A stretch of DNA of 64,000 bases, from positions 5,578,501-5,642,500 of the forward strand of contig NC_090698.1 of the NCBI RefSeq assembly GCF_040954835.1, read 5' to 3'. The notes beneath the pieces were generated by a model. It saw only the letters and a program-made list of their open reading frames with translations, was not told where the DNA came from and made no database searches. Origin of the DNA: Lepisosteus oculatus (lineage: Eukaryota; Chordata; Actinopteri; Semionotiformes; Lepisosteidae). This document shows, piece after piece, positions 1-10,960 of the stretch. Positions within the stretch are counted from its first letter, which is position 1. The number at the start of each line of letters is the position of its first letter. Made by a program: the position numbers and the translations under genes.

Positions 1-435
1 ATACAACACAGACACAGGCCAGACACTGGCCCCAACAGGAGTCTCTTATACAACACAGACACAGGCCAGACACTGGCCCCAACAGGAGTCTCTTATACAA
101 CACAGACACAGGCCAGACACTGGCCCCCACAAGAGCCTCTCATACATCACAGACACAGACCAGACACTGGCCCCCACAGGAGCCTCTTGTACAACACAGA
201 CACAGGCCAGACACTGTCCCCACAAGAGCCTCTCATACAACACAGACACAGACCAGACACTGGCCCCAACAGGAGTCTCTTATACAACACAGACACAGGC
301 CAGACACTGGCCCCCACAAGAGCCTCTCATACATCACAGACACAGACCAGACACTGGCCCCCACAAGAGCCTCTTGTACAACACAGACACAGGCCAGACA
401 CTGTCCCCACAAGAGCCTCTCATACAACACAGACA
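1..435. repeat. 47-bp minisatellite at left edge
   Basis: About nine tandem copies of a 47-bp unit with the core acacaggccagacactggcc followed by an aggagcctctt-like segment. The array runs off the left edge, so its full length is unknown. Copies differ at a few sites (aacaggagtctctta versus cacaagagcctctca). Open frames on both strands across it are products of the repeat and not a gene. It probably lies in map4k1 intron 1. Confidence 0.9.
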
Positions 436-1649
436 AGAACAATTACACTCCTGTGTACTCCACAGGAGATCTCTGCTCAATACCTTTACCTGCAGGACCG
501 TAGCTGTCTTGGGACCAGAGCTGAAAGCCCCTGATCTAAATAATAACCTCTGCAGTGTTCTATTACACTGAGAACATTGATTTCACTCAGGTGTCCAGTG
601 CCAAGATATTAACACACTATAAAATTGTATTGTAACACCAATACTATGATATGAACATATTGATGTTCATGCTTGTTTATCCAACATATTCCCGTGCTGG
701 GGGGTGAAGACCCAAATACAGTTATTTTCTCACACTCATCGTTTGCTAGACAGATGTAAAAAAAACCGCTCAAGACCTTTTCGATTTTCGCTCTGTATTG
801 GCTGACAGGACCTATATTTAGATGCCTGCCTAACGCTCAAAGGTTGAAAATAGCAGTCTCCCCCCGCCCCTCCTCCAGCCACCCCCCATCGCTGAGCAGT
901 GGAAAAAGGCAGAGAGCCCATGATCTTCTCGACAGGTTGATGGGGCTGGCAAGCAAAGAGTTCAGAGAAGGCAAAACAACAGGAAGACCATCGGCCGCGC
1001 CGCGCGCGTTTCCGCTGAAACACCACCCCGCTTCGGAAAGTTCGGGCGGACTGATGTGGACGAGAAGGACAGCTGAGCCCAGCCGGCCGACAGGGGCTCG
1101 AGACCGCAAACACAACGACCACCAAGCCCCCCGTCTTTCAACACAGCCCGGCTGTCGAACATCTCCCTCTCCTGCGGTGTTTGCAGAAGGGCTTGCATCA
1201 CCAGCCCCCAGCAAATGCCGGCTCATTGGCAAAAAAAAAGACCCACAACACAGTTGTTCATTACTAATCCCCTCACACAGACCTCAGGTGCCTGTAGCCG
1301 TTTTCTGGAAATACAGGCAGAATCTCCAAGTCGTTAAGAAGACGGGCGGTAGGCTGAAGAGGAGAGTATCGGTCGACAGTAATTATCCGTTACTTCAGGT
1401 GGGATACTTGATTCATCCCGCGGGTTTTTCTCCTAGAGTCCTGCAGCCTCCCTGGACACCCTTCCTCAACCCCAGTCCATTAGAACAGAACGTCTCTCAC
1501 ACGCAGGCCACCTCCTGTGAAGGCAAGCGCATGCGCGCAGAAGTCTGGGGCCGCTTCTGAGGTTTTTTTTTAATCTGGGATAGCAGCTACACAAGGCTGT
1601 CCCAGATTCCTAGATTGCATTGCTCTACTCTTCTCACTCACTCAAGGGT
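436..1649. other. No gene recognised; GC-rich patch with a long open frame
   Basis: Unique-looking sequence. Positions about 850-1200 are GC-rich and contain a 238-codon plus-strand open frame (844-1560), with overlapping minus frames. The translation shows no family resemblance, hydrophobic core or repeat, and no splice logic links it to map4k1. I treat it as intronic sequence. Confidence 0.4.
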
Positions 1650-1911
1650 GGAGCGCTGGTTCTGTGGCTCAGGATCTGCATCTGTGGCTTGAAGGTTGCT
1701 GTTTCAAATCCCGCAGCTATCAGAGGAATCCTACTCCATTGGGCCCCTGAGCAAGGCCCTTTACCCCAACTGCTCCAGGGGTGCTGTATAAATGGCTGAC
1801 CCTGTGCTCTGACCCCAAGCTTCTCTCCCTGTCTGTGTGTCTCATGGAGAGCAATAACCCTATACATGCAAAAAATTGTATAAGGTTAATAAAGTGATAT
1901 TATTATTATCT
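1650..1911 (+). mobile_element. tRNA-derived SINE, copy 1
   Basis: The head has an A-box-like tgtggctcaggatctg and a B-box-like gtttcaaatcc. The body contains the segment cctgagcaaggccctttacc and then ctgtctgtgtgtctcatgga. The 3' end is aataaagtgatattatta, a LINE-mobilised tail. The same element recurs at 5450, 26326 and 29011, and agreement among the four copies defines the family. This copy has a B-box substitution and a degraded 3' part. Confidence 0.85.
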
Positions 1912-2690
1912 TATTTCTGTAGAGAGACTTTAGGAAATGATAGGCATTTTGTTTGAAACTGACCATTAATCCTGCCAGATGTGTGTTTTGTAGGACGCAA
2001 AGTAGCCTTTCAGCTCAGTGGCTGTGTGGAGAGGAGCACCTGCTGTTGAGCACAGAGAGTCAGCGAGAGTGGAGGGTGAACAGAACGGAGGGGATACAAC
2101 ATTTCAGACTGGCTGCACATTTACTTTTTACTTGGATTTGTTTTTATCAGCGTTAGCTGTTAGAACAGTAAAAAGTGGGCAGGAAATATAAAAAGTAGGC
2201 TTTGAATAGATTGTTGGTGCTCATGACATACACACAGTCCATTGCAATTTCTGTTAGAGCGTAACATGTCTAAGTCTTCAGCATCAGCAGCGTATGTTTC
2301 TATCCTCCCAATTTGCAGTCGCCAGCTGAGCTCACCGCTATGGCAAGGAGTTACCAGTGGTGCCTTTCTCAGTGGCAGAATCGTCACAATCCCAGAGCGC
2401 CACGCGGAGTCCCGTCCCAGGGAGCCAAGCTGAGCCATGTGCTTTGGGTTAGGGAATCCCGCTGACAGCCAGGTCACAATCCCACGGGCTGGAGGGTTCA
2501 TCCCCGCTGTGCTCCGGGGCGAGCGGTAATGCTCGACATTCAAAATCAAGGGGCCTGGCTTTGATGCACATGATAACGTAACAAACGCATTCTGAGGCCC
2601 GGAGAAGAGCCTGAAAATGAGTTTTCTCCAGGCTTTAAGGAGACCATCCACAAGCAGTGTGATTGGCAACACAGTTAGCCCTGCCCCTCG
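1912..2690. other. No gene recognised
   Basis: AT-rich then mixed sequence. A 178-codon minus-strand open frame (2160-2696) has no recognisable domain and low-complexity flanks. Nothing supports expression. Confidence 0.35.
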
Positions 2691-2699
2691 GCCCACACC

Positions 2700-2940
2700 T
2701 ACACCCTCTACCTCATTATGATTTCTTATTGCACATCTCCAGTCATTGTTTACACGTCTGCATTGTTTACATTCAAGCTGTTTACTTGTTTACTTGTACA
2801 CTGTCTACTGTTTGTTGTCTTGATGCACTGTCTGCACTTTGTGTTTTTACACTTGTTTTAACAATTGAGAGACTTTCTGCAAGTAAGAATTCCATTGTAC
2901 CAGTACGTGTACTGGTTACATATGGCAATAAAGTTCAAGT
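2700..2940 (+). mobile_element. Probable non-LTR retrotransposon 3' tail
   Basis: T-rich sequence with repeated tgtttac and tgcactgtctgcact motifs. It ends in aagaattccattgtacca and then ggcaataaagttcaagttc. This 'aagaatt-cattgta ... caataaagtt' ending is common at the 3' ends of fish LINE-type elements. No coding part remains. The class is inferred from memory of such tails. Confidence 0.45.
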
Positions 2941-5146
2941 TCAGCCAGGTTAAGAGAGACTCCAGACAACAGCGTTGGATCCACAGTGGCTGAGAGTAAG
3001 ACTGAATTCCATTACCGTGGCTTCAGAGCCTCGGAAGAGATCTCGATTTCTACATATAAGATGCTTTGCAGTCTCACCTTGACTGCCTAGGACCTGGGTG
3101 GACAGGTGGAGACATTCTAGGGGAGGAAGACCTCTCCTTGTATGGTAAGTGGGGGCGATGCAGGTTATTTGAGCTGCCCTTTCAGTGTCCCTTCACAACA
3201 TCCATGATCACAATCAGCAGCTACTTCTGACTGTGTTCAACAAACCGCTTAATCCTTTGCAGATCCGAATTTATTTCAAACCCCAGAGGTGAAATTCGGA
3301 AACAGAGATGTTTCTATATGCACACCCACACTTCAAACACGCACTAAGTTTTTTTAAAAGAAACGAACACAACGGCGCTGGATGGATTACTGCATGCAGC
3401 TCCTGGACAGCTGTACAACACCGCAGTTTCACTTGGGAATGGTGGCACCTCCATCCAGCCAAACTGTCCAAGATAGCAATGAAGGAATGCGCTTGAATCC
3501 TTCGACGCGGTCCTCTCAACATCTGGGACGATCTGGCACGTTAGGGGTACGAAAGAGGAGATTGTGTTTTCCTTCATTCCGAACATCAATCAGAACTGAG
3601 GAGAATTCATGTCTAAAACACGTCAGGTTCCGCACCTAACTTGTGGGGTTGGGTGCAGTGCCGTTTCTACTGATTTCCAAGCCTGCAAGTATCTTTCCAA
3701 AGGTGATTATTGAAACTAAAGTGCAAATATTAAAATAAGTGACGCTCAACCACGCTCCCTCTGCTCTTGAGCTCGTTTGAGTTCCTCATTCGTGCGTCTA
3801 TTTTGGTACGCACTAATGCGTCTATTATTTGTTTCACATATAATTACTTAAAAATAAAAAGAAGAAGCTGGGTGGAAAGACAGAGCAAAACCTGTGTAAA
3901 CCACAGCGTCAGATCGGGACAGCGTTTGCCATTAGCTCTATTTAGTGATTGCCATTTGCCTATAATTACCTGACATACCAATCCAAAATAGAGGAACTGT
4001 CTACTTTTTTTCTACATTACTCTACATTACTTCTACATGACGCCCTCCACCCACCAGCCTGGCAGGGTACATTAGCCTCTTCCCGAGGGTTTGCATAAAG
4101 GCCCACAAGCTCACGAGTTCACGTTACACTAGACAATGAGGTGTTTGAGCGTGCTCCACCCCATGCTTGGCGTTGTGCCAGCGTAATGCATCTGTTTCAC
4201 AGCAGCTACTTTTAATGCAGCAAGCAACGTGCCTATCGAACTATGATAGTGGGTTGAAGTTATCAGCTTTCCACTGTGTTTGGATAGTGTCACGCAAGAA
4301 CTGTCTTGCTGTGAAAGTAGATAGGAGAAAATGTAGGCAGTGCTTTGTGTTGATAAGTTGAAGATGTCTCTATGTAGTGGATGGAAAGGACGATTTCAGG
4401 GCAGACTTTGCTCTGAGTGTATCTGGCCCAAGGATGTCAATGGCCAATTATTTAAAAATATTTCAGAAATGTTCAGGTGGTTATAGTTTCCAGCCAACAC
4501 GCTCTGCTTTCAGGTGGTGCAGTGCAAGCTCTGCAGATACCCATGCAGTAGTCTCTGTACTGTATGTCCTGCAGCTGCAGAAATTCTGCAGAAGCTGCCT
4601 CCTGAGATTTCAATCATCACTGAATCAGGAACCAAGGGACAGTGATAAAAAAAAGATCTTAACCCGTCACATACCTATTGTAATTATTCTGTTGGCCCTT
4701 TTGCCCTAGAGGTCTACAGATGTTACAATGAGCTCTCAAGTCAATGCAGCTTGGTTTGCTCACGCCAGTGTGGTGCCATACCAAACTCAAAGATACAACA
4801 AAAATGTCATAGGATGTAAATAGAATGTTTTTAGGCTGAAAAAAATCTAATCTGAGATTTAATGGACATTACAACCCCCATGTAGCGGGGATCTGAGAAT
4901 TCTAGGCCTATTATGGTTTATATTATTTTATAAAGTAAACTTTTTTTTTATTTTACTAAGTAACTTTATTTCTGTATTCACACCCATCAATGCTGACGCA
5001 TTGCCAGTAGTTCTAAGGAAGTGCAATTCTAAACTTCAGAAGGATGACAGAAGAAAACAAAAAAATTTCTGTGTACATTTTTTGTGCAAACTCTTTCATC
5101 TATAACTAGAGCCAAAAATACTAGAAAACAATAAATGGCTAAGGGT
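2941..5146. other. No gene recognised
   Basis: AT-rich sequence with only short random open frames. No splice-bounded conserved peptide was found on either strand, though a short kinase exon on the minus strand (map4k1) could be missed by eye. Confidence 0.35.
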
Positions 5147-5435
5147 GGCACAGTGGCACAGGAGTTAGCATTGCTGCCTTGCACTGCCAGGGCCCTGGGT
5201 TCAATTCCAGACCTGTGGTGCTGTCTGTGTGGAGTTTGTATGGTCTCCCCATGTTTCAGTGGGTTTACACTGGGTGCCCCATTTTCTTTCCACAGTCCAA
5301 AAACATACTGGTAGGTTAATTACTGTAGGTCCTTTGTGTAAGTGTGTGCATCTGTGTGATGGAGTGGTGTACCCTGCATTGTGCCCGTTGCTTGCTGGGG
5401 TAGACTCTGACTCTCCCTCAACACATTGGGAGTGG
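5147..5435 (+). mobile_element. V-SINE-like element (DANA/HE1-like)
   Basis: The head ggcacagtggcacaggagtt and gggttcaattcc resemble the tRNA-like A and B boxes of fish V-SINEs. The conserved central domain follows: gtgtggagtttgtatggtct, ccccatgtttcagtgggttt, and ccacagtccaaaaacatact with ggtaggttaatt. The next SINE begins immediately downstream, giving a tandem of two different SINEs. Confidence 0.75.
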
Positions 5436-5449
5436 TTGGAGTGGTTTGA

Positions 5450-5728
5450 GTGGAGTGGTTGCACTGTGGCTGAGGACCTGCGCCTGTGGCTGGAAGGTTG
5501 CTGGTTCAAATCCCACAGCCGGCAGAGGAATCCTACTCGATTTGGCCCCTGAGCAAGGCCCTTAACCCCAACTGCTCCAGGGGCGCTGTACAATGGCTGA
5601 CCCTGCACTCTGACCCCAAACTTCTCTCCCTGTCTGTGTGTCTCATGGAGAGCAAGCTAGGGTCTGCAAAAAGACAAATTCCTAATGCAAGAAATTGTAT
5701 ATGGCCAATAAAGTGATCTGATCTGAAC
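5450..5728 (+). mobile_element. tRNA-derived SINE, copy 2
   Basis: Near full length. It has tgtggctgaggacctgcgcc, the B box ggttcaaatccc, the cctgagcaaggcccttaacc block and a tail ending aataaagtgatctgatctga. It sits directly 3' of the V-SINE-like element. Confidence 0.9.
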
Positions 5729-5730
5729 AC

Positions 5731-8700
5731 TTTTACGGGGGATTATTAAGTTCATGTGGTATTTCTTCTTCAGAACTCCTGAGCTTTTGACAGGAAATAC
5801 GTAAGTCTGACACACAAAGCTAGCCCGAGCTGTGGGAAAGGGTGAGCGAACTCGTGCGTATGGTGTTTATTTTGAGAATGCAGGAGCCCAGCGGAGTGGA
5901 AGGAGTGGACAGAAAGAACCAGAGGAGGGGGAGGGGTCAGGGAGACAGGGAGGTGAGCGCCAGACCTCCCGTGTTCCTGTTTCTGATTTAGGACACATCA
6001 AGAAAAAAAAAAAAGGCTGCGCGTCACTTCCTCTCTCTACCTGGCAGCGCAGCTGCGAGTTCCGACTGCTCTCTGCCTGGAAACTCCAGCGACCGCTGAG
6101 ACGCTACCGCAGGAAGGGCAGGGTGACGGTACAGTACACCTCGGCTGCACTACTGTAAGCCCCCCCACAGCACGAGAGAGGCCTGCCAGGGGTGCTCGGG
6201 TCTGACTCCGCGCAGCAGTCTGCTGTCGCTCCGTTAAAGCCCAGCGCTCTTCAATCGCGCCGTGGAAACCATCTCTGTTCTTGTGCACAGCAGAAGCTGT
6301 GCAATCCTTGTTTGTGTTAATACAGAAGGTTCAATTTAACTCCCAGATCAACCCCAAAGTATGATTAAACATAAAGAGCTATCCACGTGGTACTGCTGTA
6401 GATCACATTTTCTACTTCTAACCGAGGATAAATGAATGCAGCCGACAGTGAAATCAGCATGATGAATGTAATCTGAATAAGTCTATTATCAATCAGGATA
6501 AAAGAACAATTCATAGTAGTTCTAAAAACTTTACCGCCATTGTAATATGGAGCCCTGTATCTGCGGTGAAAACTGAGTTTTATAGCATAGTATAAGAACT
6601 GAAGAATTAAACCCGTTTGTTAGTGGGAGGGAAAGACTGAAAAGGAGAAGAAGATTTTCAGTGCATTTTCCCCCCAGCAAAACTTGCAGATGATTATTTT
6701 CAGAAACTTGAACCTGAGGTGCCAATACAGGCGGTTGCTCAAAAAATCAAATCGGTCAATGTTTTCACATGAGCAGTTTGCAAACAGGAACACACTTTCT
6801 CTCACAGCTGTGAGGGTCATGAATGGCATGGTCGGTCTTTCCTTTATTTGTGGGCTGCAGTATGTAGGGTTTACACCCTCTGGTCGCCTGTAGAGCTCAC
6901 TTTCCTCTGATAGCTGTCCTGCAGAAAAGCACGGGAGATTCTGCAGGGAAACTTCTGAGAATTCAGCTGAGGGACACGGGTGTGCGCGCGTGTGGGTGTT
7001 TGTGTGAATTGGCGTCTCTGATAGACAGAGAGATCGAGGTCCCATCACACCTCCCTACACACTGACACGCCTGCAGCGAGCTGCACTGTGGACATCAGTT
7101 ACTCAACGCACTGCAAGGCTGCAAAACATTCATTTGTACGTCTGGCAGCCAACGCTACAAATTCCTAGCAATGTGCGATCACCGCAGTGGGCAAACTTCA
7201 CAAGTGAACTTGTCGCCTGAGCGAATAACTGTCATCTTGGCAAAACAGTGAAGAACGACTGAAAATGCAGACCTGCTCTGTGCAAACTGCTGAGGCTAAG
7301 CTTGGGAGAGATTGACATCAATGGGAACTGACTGATAAAAAGGTGGCTTGCACTGTAGGAGCTAAAGGCTCTGAAGATCAAAATGAAAAAAAAAAACATA
7401 TACTGCCTTATAACAGATACAGAAATCTACTACCCAGAATAAAATAAAGTACATATTGGCTCTGTGTTGGAGCATTTGATTAAAAAAAACTGCAATTCCT
7501 GCGTAGCTGTTCTGGAAATTGGAAAAAAAGATGAAGTGATTCGTTGAAATGAATCAAAGCTATCGGGGTCTCAGGTCACCCTGTGACTCTTAGGGACCAC
7601 AGGTGACCACCACTGTTGCAGACAGCCCAACTCAACACCTTAAAAGCCAGAGAAAGAATAGAGAGAAGAGTTAGAGTTTGGTACCTTAACCAACAACAAC
7701 TACCCTCTGTGAAAGCTTACCATGGTAAGTCATTGTAGTTATATCTGACATTTTACTCTGCTTCTATGATGTATCTGCTTTGCTTTGCTGTGGTTTCTTT
7801 GTGGTTGAATAATGCTTTATCACACATCTCTGTGCTTCTTCCATGTTTTCACTATGCATCAGTGCTCTTCACTGTCCTTGTGCCAGGGTGTGGCCTGGTG
7901 CCCTGTCCCATACTGCCTGGTGCACTGGAGGCTGTCCAATCCCTGCATGTTCATCACCCTGCCGGTCTGCCCCCTCTCTGGCTGCGGGGAGCCTGTGCAC
8001 AGATGAATATCACGGCCTTTCTCACTTCTGCTTTCTGGTTCTGCTGCTTCTAAAACTGGCACCTGGCTCTTGTGCTGCGAGAGTGCACACGACCTGTGCA
8101 GTCCTGTGCTGACGGGGGGCGGGTGTCTCACTGATCAATGGGGCTGAGTAACAGGATGAGCTTCAGAACAGGGGCATGCAAATATACTGCAGCTCAAGCG
8201 CCACACGTCTTTATTGGGCTTCACGCACACACACACTTCATTCATTATTGAATTCCAAAACTCTTTTTTTTTCATTTACAGGCTCTTACATGAAACCTGT
8301 TCAAAGCTAAAAGCCGAGTTCTCTCTGCAAGTGTCTTTCATCTGTGTATTCAGTGAGACCAGAGTTTGACATCTTTTGGCTTTCTGTCTGTGTAAAGTGC
8401 CTGTTTTTTTTGTGCGGGGGGGGATTTTTGTAGATAGTGGTTTATGTTTGACTGTATAATCAAAACTACAGTAGCAAGGGGGTGTCCCATGGAATTTGAG
8501 CTTACTAAGGAAGCAGCCTTATATCCAGACCCTGTCTGATTTGCTCATATCAATGGATTCCACAAGGATTATCTAAGATTTTCTGCAGTTCTGCACTTTA
8601 AGATTCTAGGCACACTAGACTGAAGATCCGTTGTTCCACGTGCTCCAGGATGGACTCCGAGTTCTTTCCAGGAATCAGCGGCTCTCTGACGAATAAATGG

Positions 8701-10165
8701 GATAACTAGGAGATCTGAGGGTACTGATGCTACTCTTCCCCACCTTCAAACTACTATTCCTTTTGTAAAAAAAAAAACCCAAAATATCATGCAAATCAAT
8801 AAAAATTCAAATTTCTTTTGTCTTCCAGCCAGCCAACATCTCTCTGTCTCTCTTCACCCTAGCCCCTAAACATGACAGTGTGGTTTGACAGCAAGGTTAG
8901 CGAAGAAGGCAGACACTCGGTGAGCCCCGTGAGTCTGTTTCTGCTCTCCTTCAGTCACATTATGTGTAGGGCCAAAGAGAGCTAAACAGCCAGAAAACAC
9001 AAAACAAGATCAAAACTGTCTTTTTCCACAGTATTCCTGAAAGGCAACGTGGTCCGAGAGTTACTTTCGAATTCGTTTTACTGCGATTGTCCCACAGAAT
9101 TCACAATCCTGTTTGAGGATTGAGTTATGGTCCAACGTGCAAACTGGGTTTTTACCCTGAACGGACAGCATCTGAAATCCCTAGTGAAGACTGCTATACG
9201 TGCTTCAGTAGCTAGTTCACTTGTGCCGACAGACTGAGGGATGGACTTTTTAAACCCGCAGCTACAGTATGTACGGTGCCGTTTGTGCATCGTGTGCTGA
9301 AAAGACTACAGTTGCAGCAGAAAAGACGGCGGTCACATTTTCTGTGCTGTTTTTCTCCCTAGCTGCGAAGCACCTCACGGAGCAGGCACGAACACAGCTG
9401 TTCTGCTGCGGCTGGGCTGCAGACTCTCATGCAACAGGGCTCGTTTTTTACACCACATTTGCAGAGGCGTCACAGGCTGGTGGGACAGCTCTTCTGCTTT
9501 GGTACCATTAGAGGCTTGGCAGGGCTCTGCACATGGCTTTGTGAAAGAAGCAGATGCAATAAAAAAAACACCTCCAGCAGCTTTTTCCACGGATAATCAG
9601 TATTCCCTCCCTTCTCTCATTACCCTAGCAGGACACCTCAACCGCATGTTCTCTCAGGGCTAAGCTCTACATTCAGTCTTTTAGCCATCTTGCTAGTCCC
9701 CGGTCTCTCATGTCACTGGCTGTATTTCCAGCGTCTGGTGGAAGACTCCTGCCTCATTGCAGCTGGCAGCCTGGCCCATGGATCACCGGGATGAAGGAGT
9801 GTGGAGCCTTGGCTGTCTGCATCTGCTAGGCCTGTTGAGAATGCTGTTGACAATGCTCAGGCCAATGGCTGACATGTTTGCCTATGATGCCCAAGGGATT
9901 TCATTTGATTCAGCTGGGCTCTCTTCAGGGACCAGGTTGTCCCTGTTGGCACAGATCCCGTGCCTGGCAATCAACACAAAGACTGCCTAATGCCATGTCA
10001 CATCGTGACATCTGACCGATCCATGTTTATTCCAGAGTAAAAATAATCTATCATACAAATGGCAGTAGTATTAGAAAGGGTAAATTATCAAATCAAATCC
10101 AAATAGTCCCATCTTCTAAATTAAAAAAATCAGGAAACTATAAAGATGTTTGCCCAAATGCACGC
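5731..10165. other. No gene recognised (probably map4k1 intron 1)
   Basis: Mixed sequence with short poly-A and poly-T runs and small open frames below 145 codons. I saw no splice-bounded exon and no strong repeat. Positions 5880-6100 are purine-rich. Confidence 0.35.
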
Positions 10166-10169
10166 CGAT

Positions 10170-10425
10170 CCCCATGTTCCAGGTGTTGCGGGTTCAAGTC
10201 CAGGCCATGCCAGTGGCCAGCTGTGATTCCGCAAGCACTAGAGCACAGTTTGCTCAGCAATGCCGAGGGATGGGCTGGGATTAGTTCTCTAAAACTCTCT
10301 CAGTTCCTAGCAATACAACCACCTCTGTGCCTGTGGCCTAACGTTACTGTCCGTGAGCGACACGCCTCTCCTGCAATTGGCACTGAGCCTCCTGCACCAG
10401 GCTGTGATGCCCATGATATGTCCGT
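10170..10425 (+). repeat. Possible SINE-like fragment
   Basis: Contains gcgggttcaagtccaggc, which resembles a B box. Further on, gagcgacacgcctctcctgc followed by ggcactgagcc resembles a block near 39665-39720 (gagacacactgcccctcctg and ggcgctgagcag). Two diverged copies of one dispersed repeat is the simplest reading. Confidence 0.3.
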
Positions 10426-10446
10426 AGGCTCAAAAAGTCATAACTC

Positions 10447-10591
10447 AAAAAGTTATGTGTTTCATGGCTAGGAACCCTCATCTGCACATGTGGGAGAATG
10501 AGGAACCATAAGCAGAATGAGTCGGCCTACGGTTCCTCATTCTCCCACATGTGCAGATGAGGGTTCCTAGCCATGAAACACATAACTTTTT
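10447..10591. repeat. Perfect 61-bp inverted repeat with 23-nt loop
   Basis: The left arm 10447-10507 and right arm 10531-10591 are exact reverse complements over all 61 bases. The 23-nt spacer is 10508-10530. The arms begin aaaaagttatgtgtttcatg on the left and ggttcctcattctcccacat on the right. No terminal target duplication is evident. It could be a recent fold-back duplication, a small MITE or an assembly fold-back. Confidence 0.95.
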
Positions 10592-10639
10592 GTAAAAATG
10601 TTTTTGTTTGTAAAAATGCGCATACAAACCAAAATAAAC

Positions 10640-10960
10640 AGACCTTACAAAAAAGAGGCATGAAACTCTTCACCTGGTTGCACAGTTTAGGTTAAGGAAT
10701 CTCAGTCTTTCCAGTCTAGGACAAAGACGATGTGGTCCAAGTACATGTCTACTTCACACTAATTGCCAATACAAGGACACAGGTTAACAAATAGAAAATA
10801 AAGTTGATATCCTTTAGAATGGAAAACAGGAAGCATTTCTTTATACAAAGGACTGTGTGTGTATCTGGGGCTCACTAGCCAGGCACTAGAGACTAAACTA
10901 CCTAACAAGCAAGGCAGGCTACATGGCCTCATCCTTTCTTATGCTCTTAAGTACGAAATA
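10640..10960 (+). mobile_element. Degenerate LINE-like 3' relic
   Basis: Shows the order aggacaaagacgatgtggtc, a block around ggaaaacaggaagcattt, ctttatacaaagg, and finally ctacatggcctcatcctttc. The same order, with a segment that can encode QRVVGVWN, is seen near 35645-35745, 41330-41420 and 52590-52670. This resembles the C-terminal end of a LINE ORF2 (RVV-x-WN-x-LP). It is heavily decayed. Confidence 0.4.

Noticed and set aside
844-1560. 238-codon plus-strand open frame near the left edge
   Set aside because: GC-rich, no family resemblance, overlapping frames on the other strand, no start context or splice support.
1689-1720. tRNA gene suggested by a B-box-like sequence
   Set aside because: No cloverleaf can be drawn; it is the head of a SINE repeated three more times in the window.
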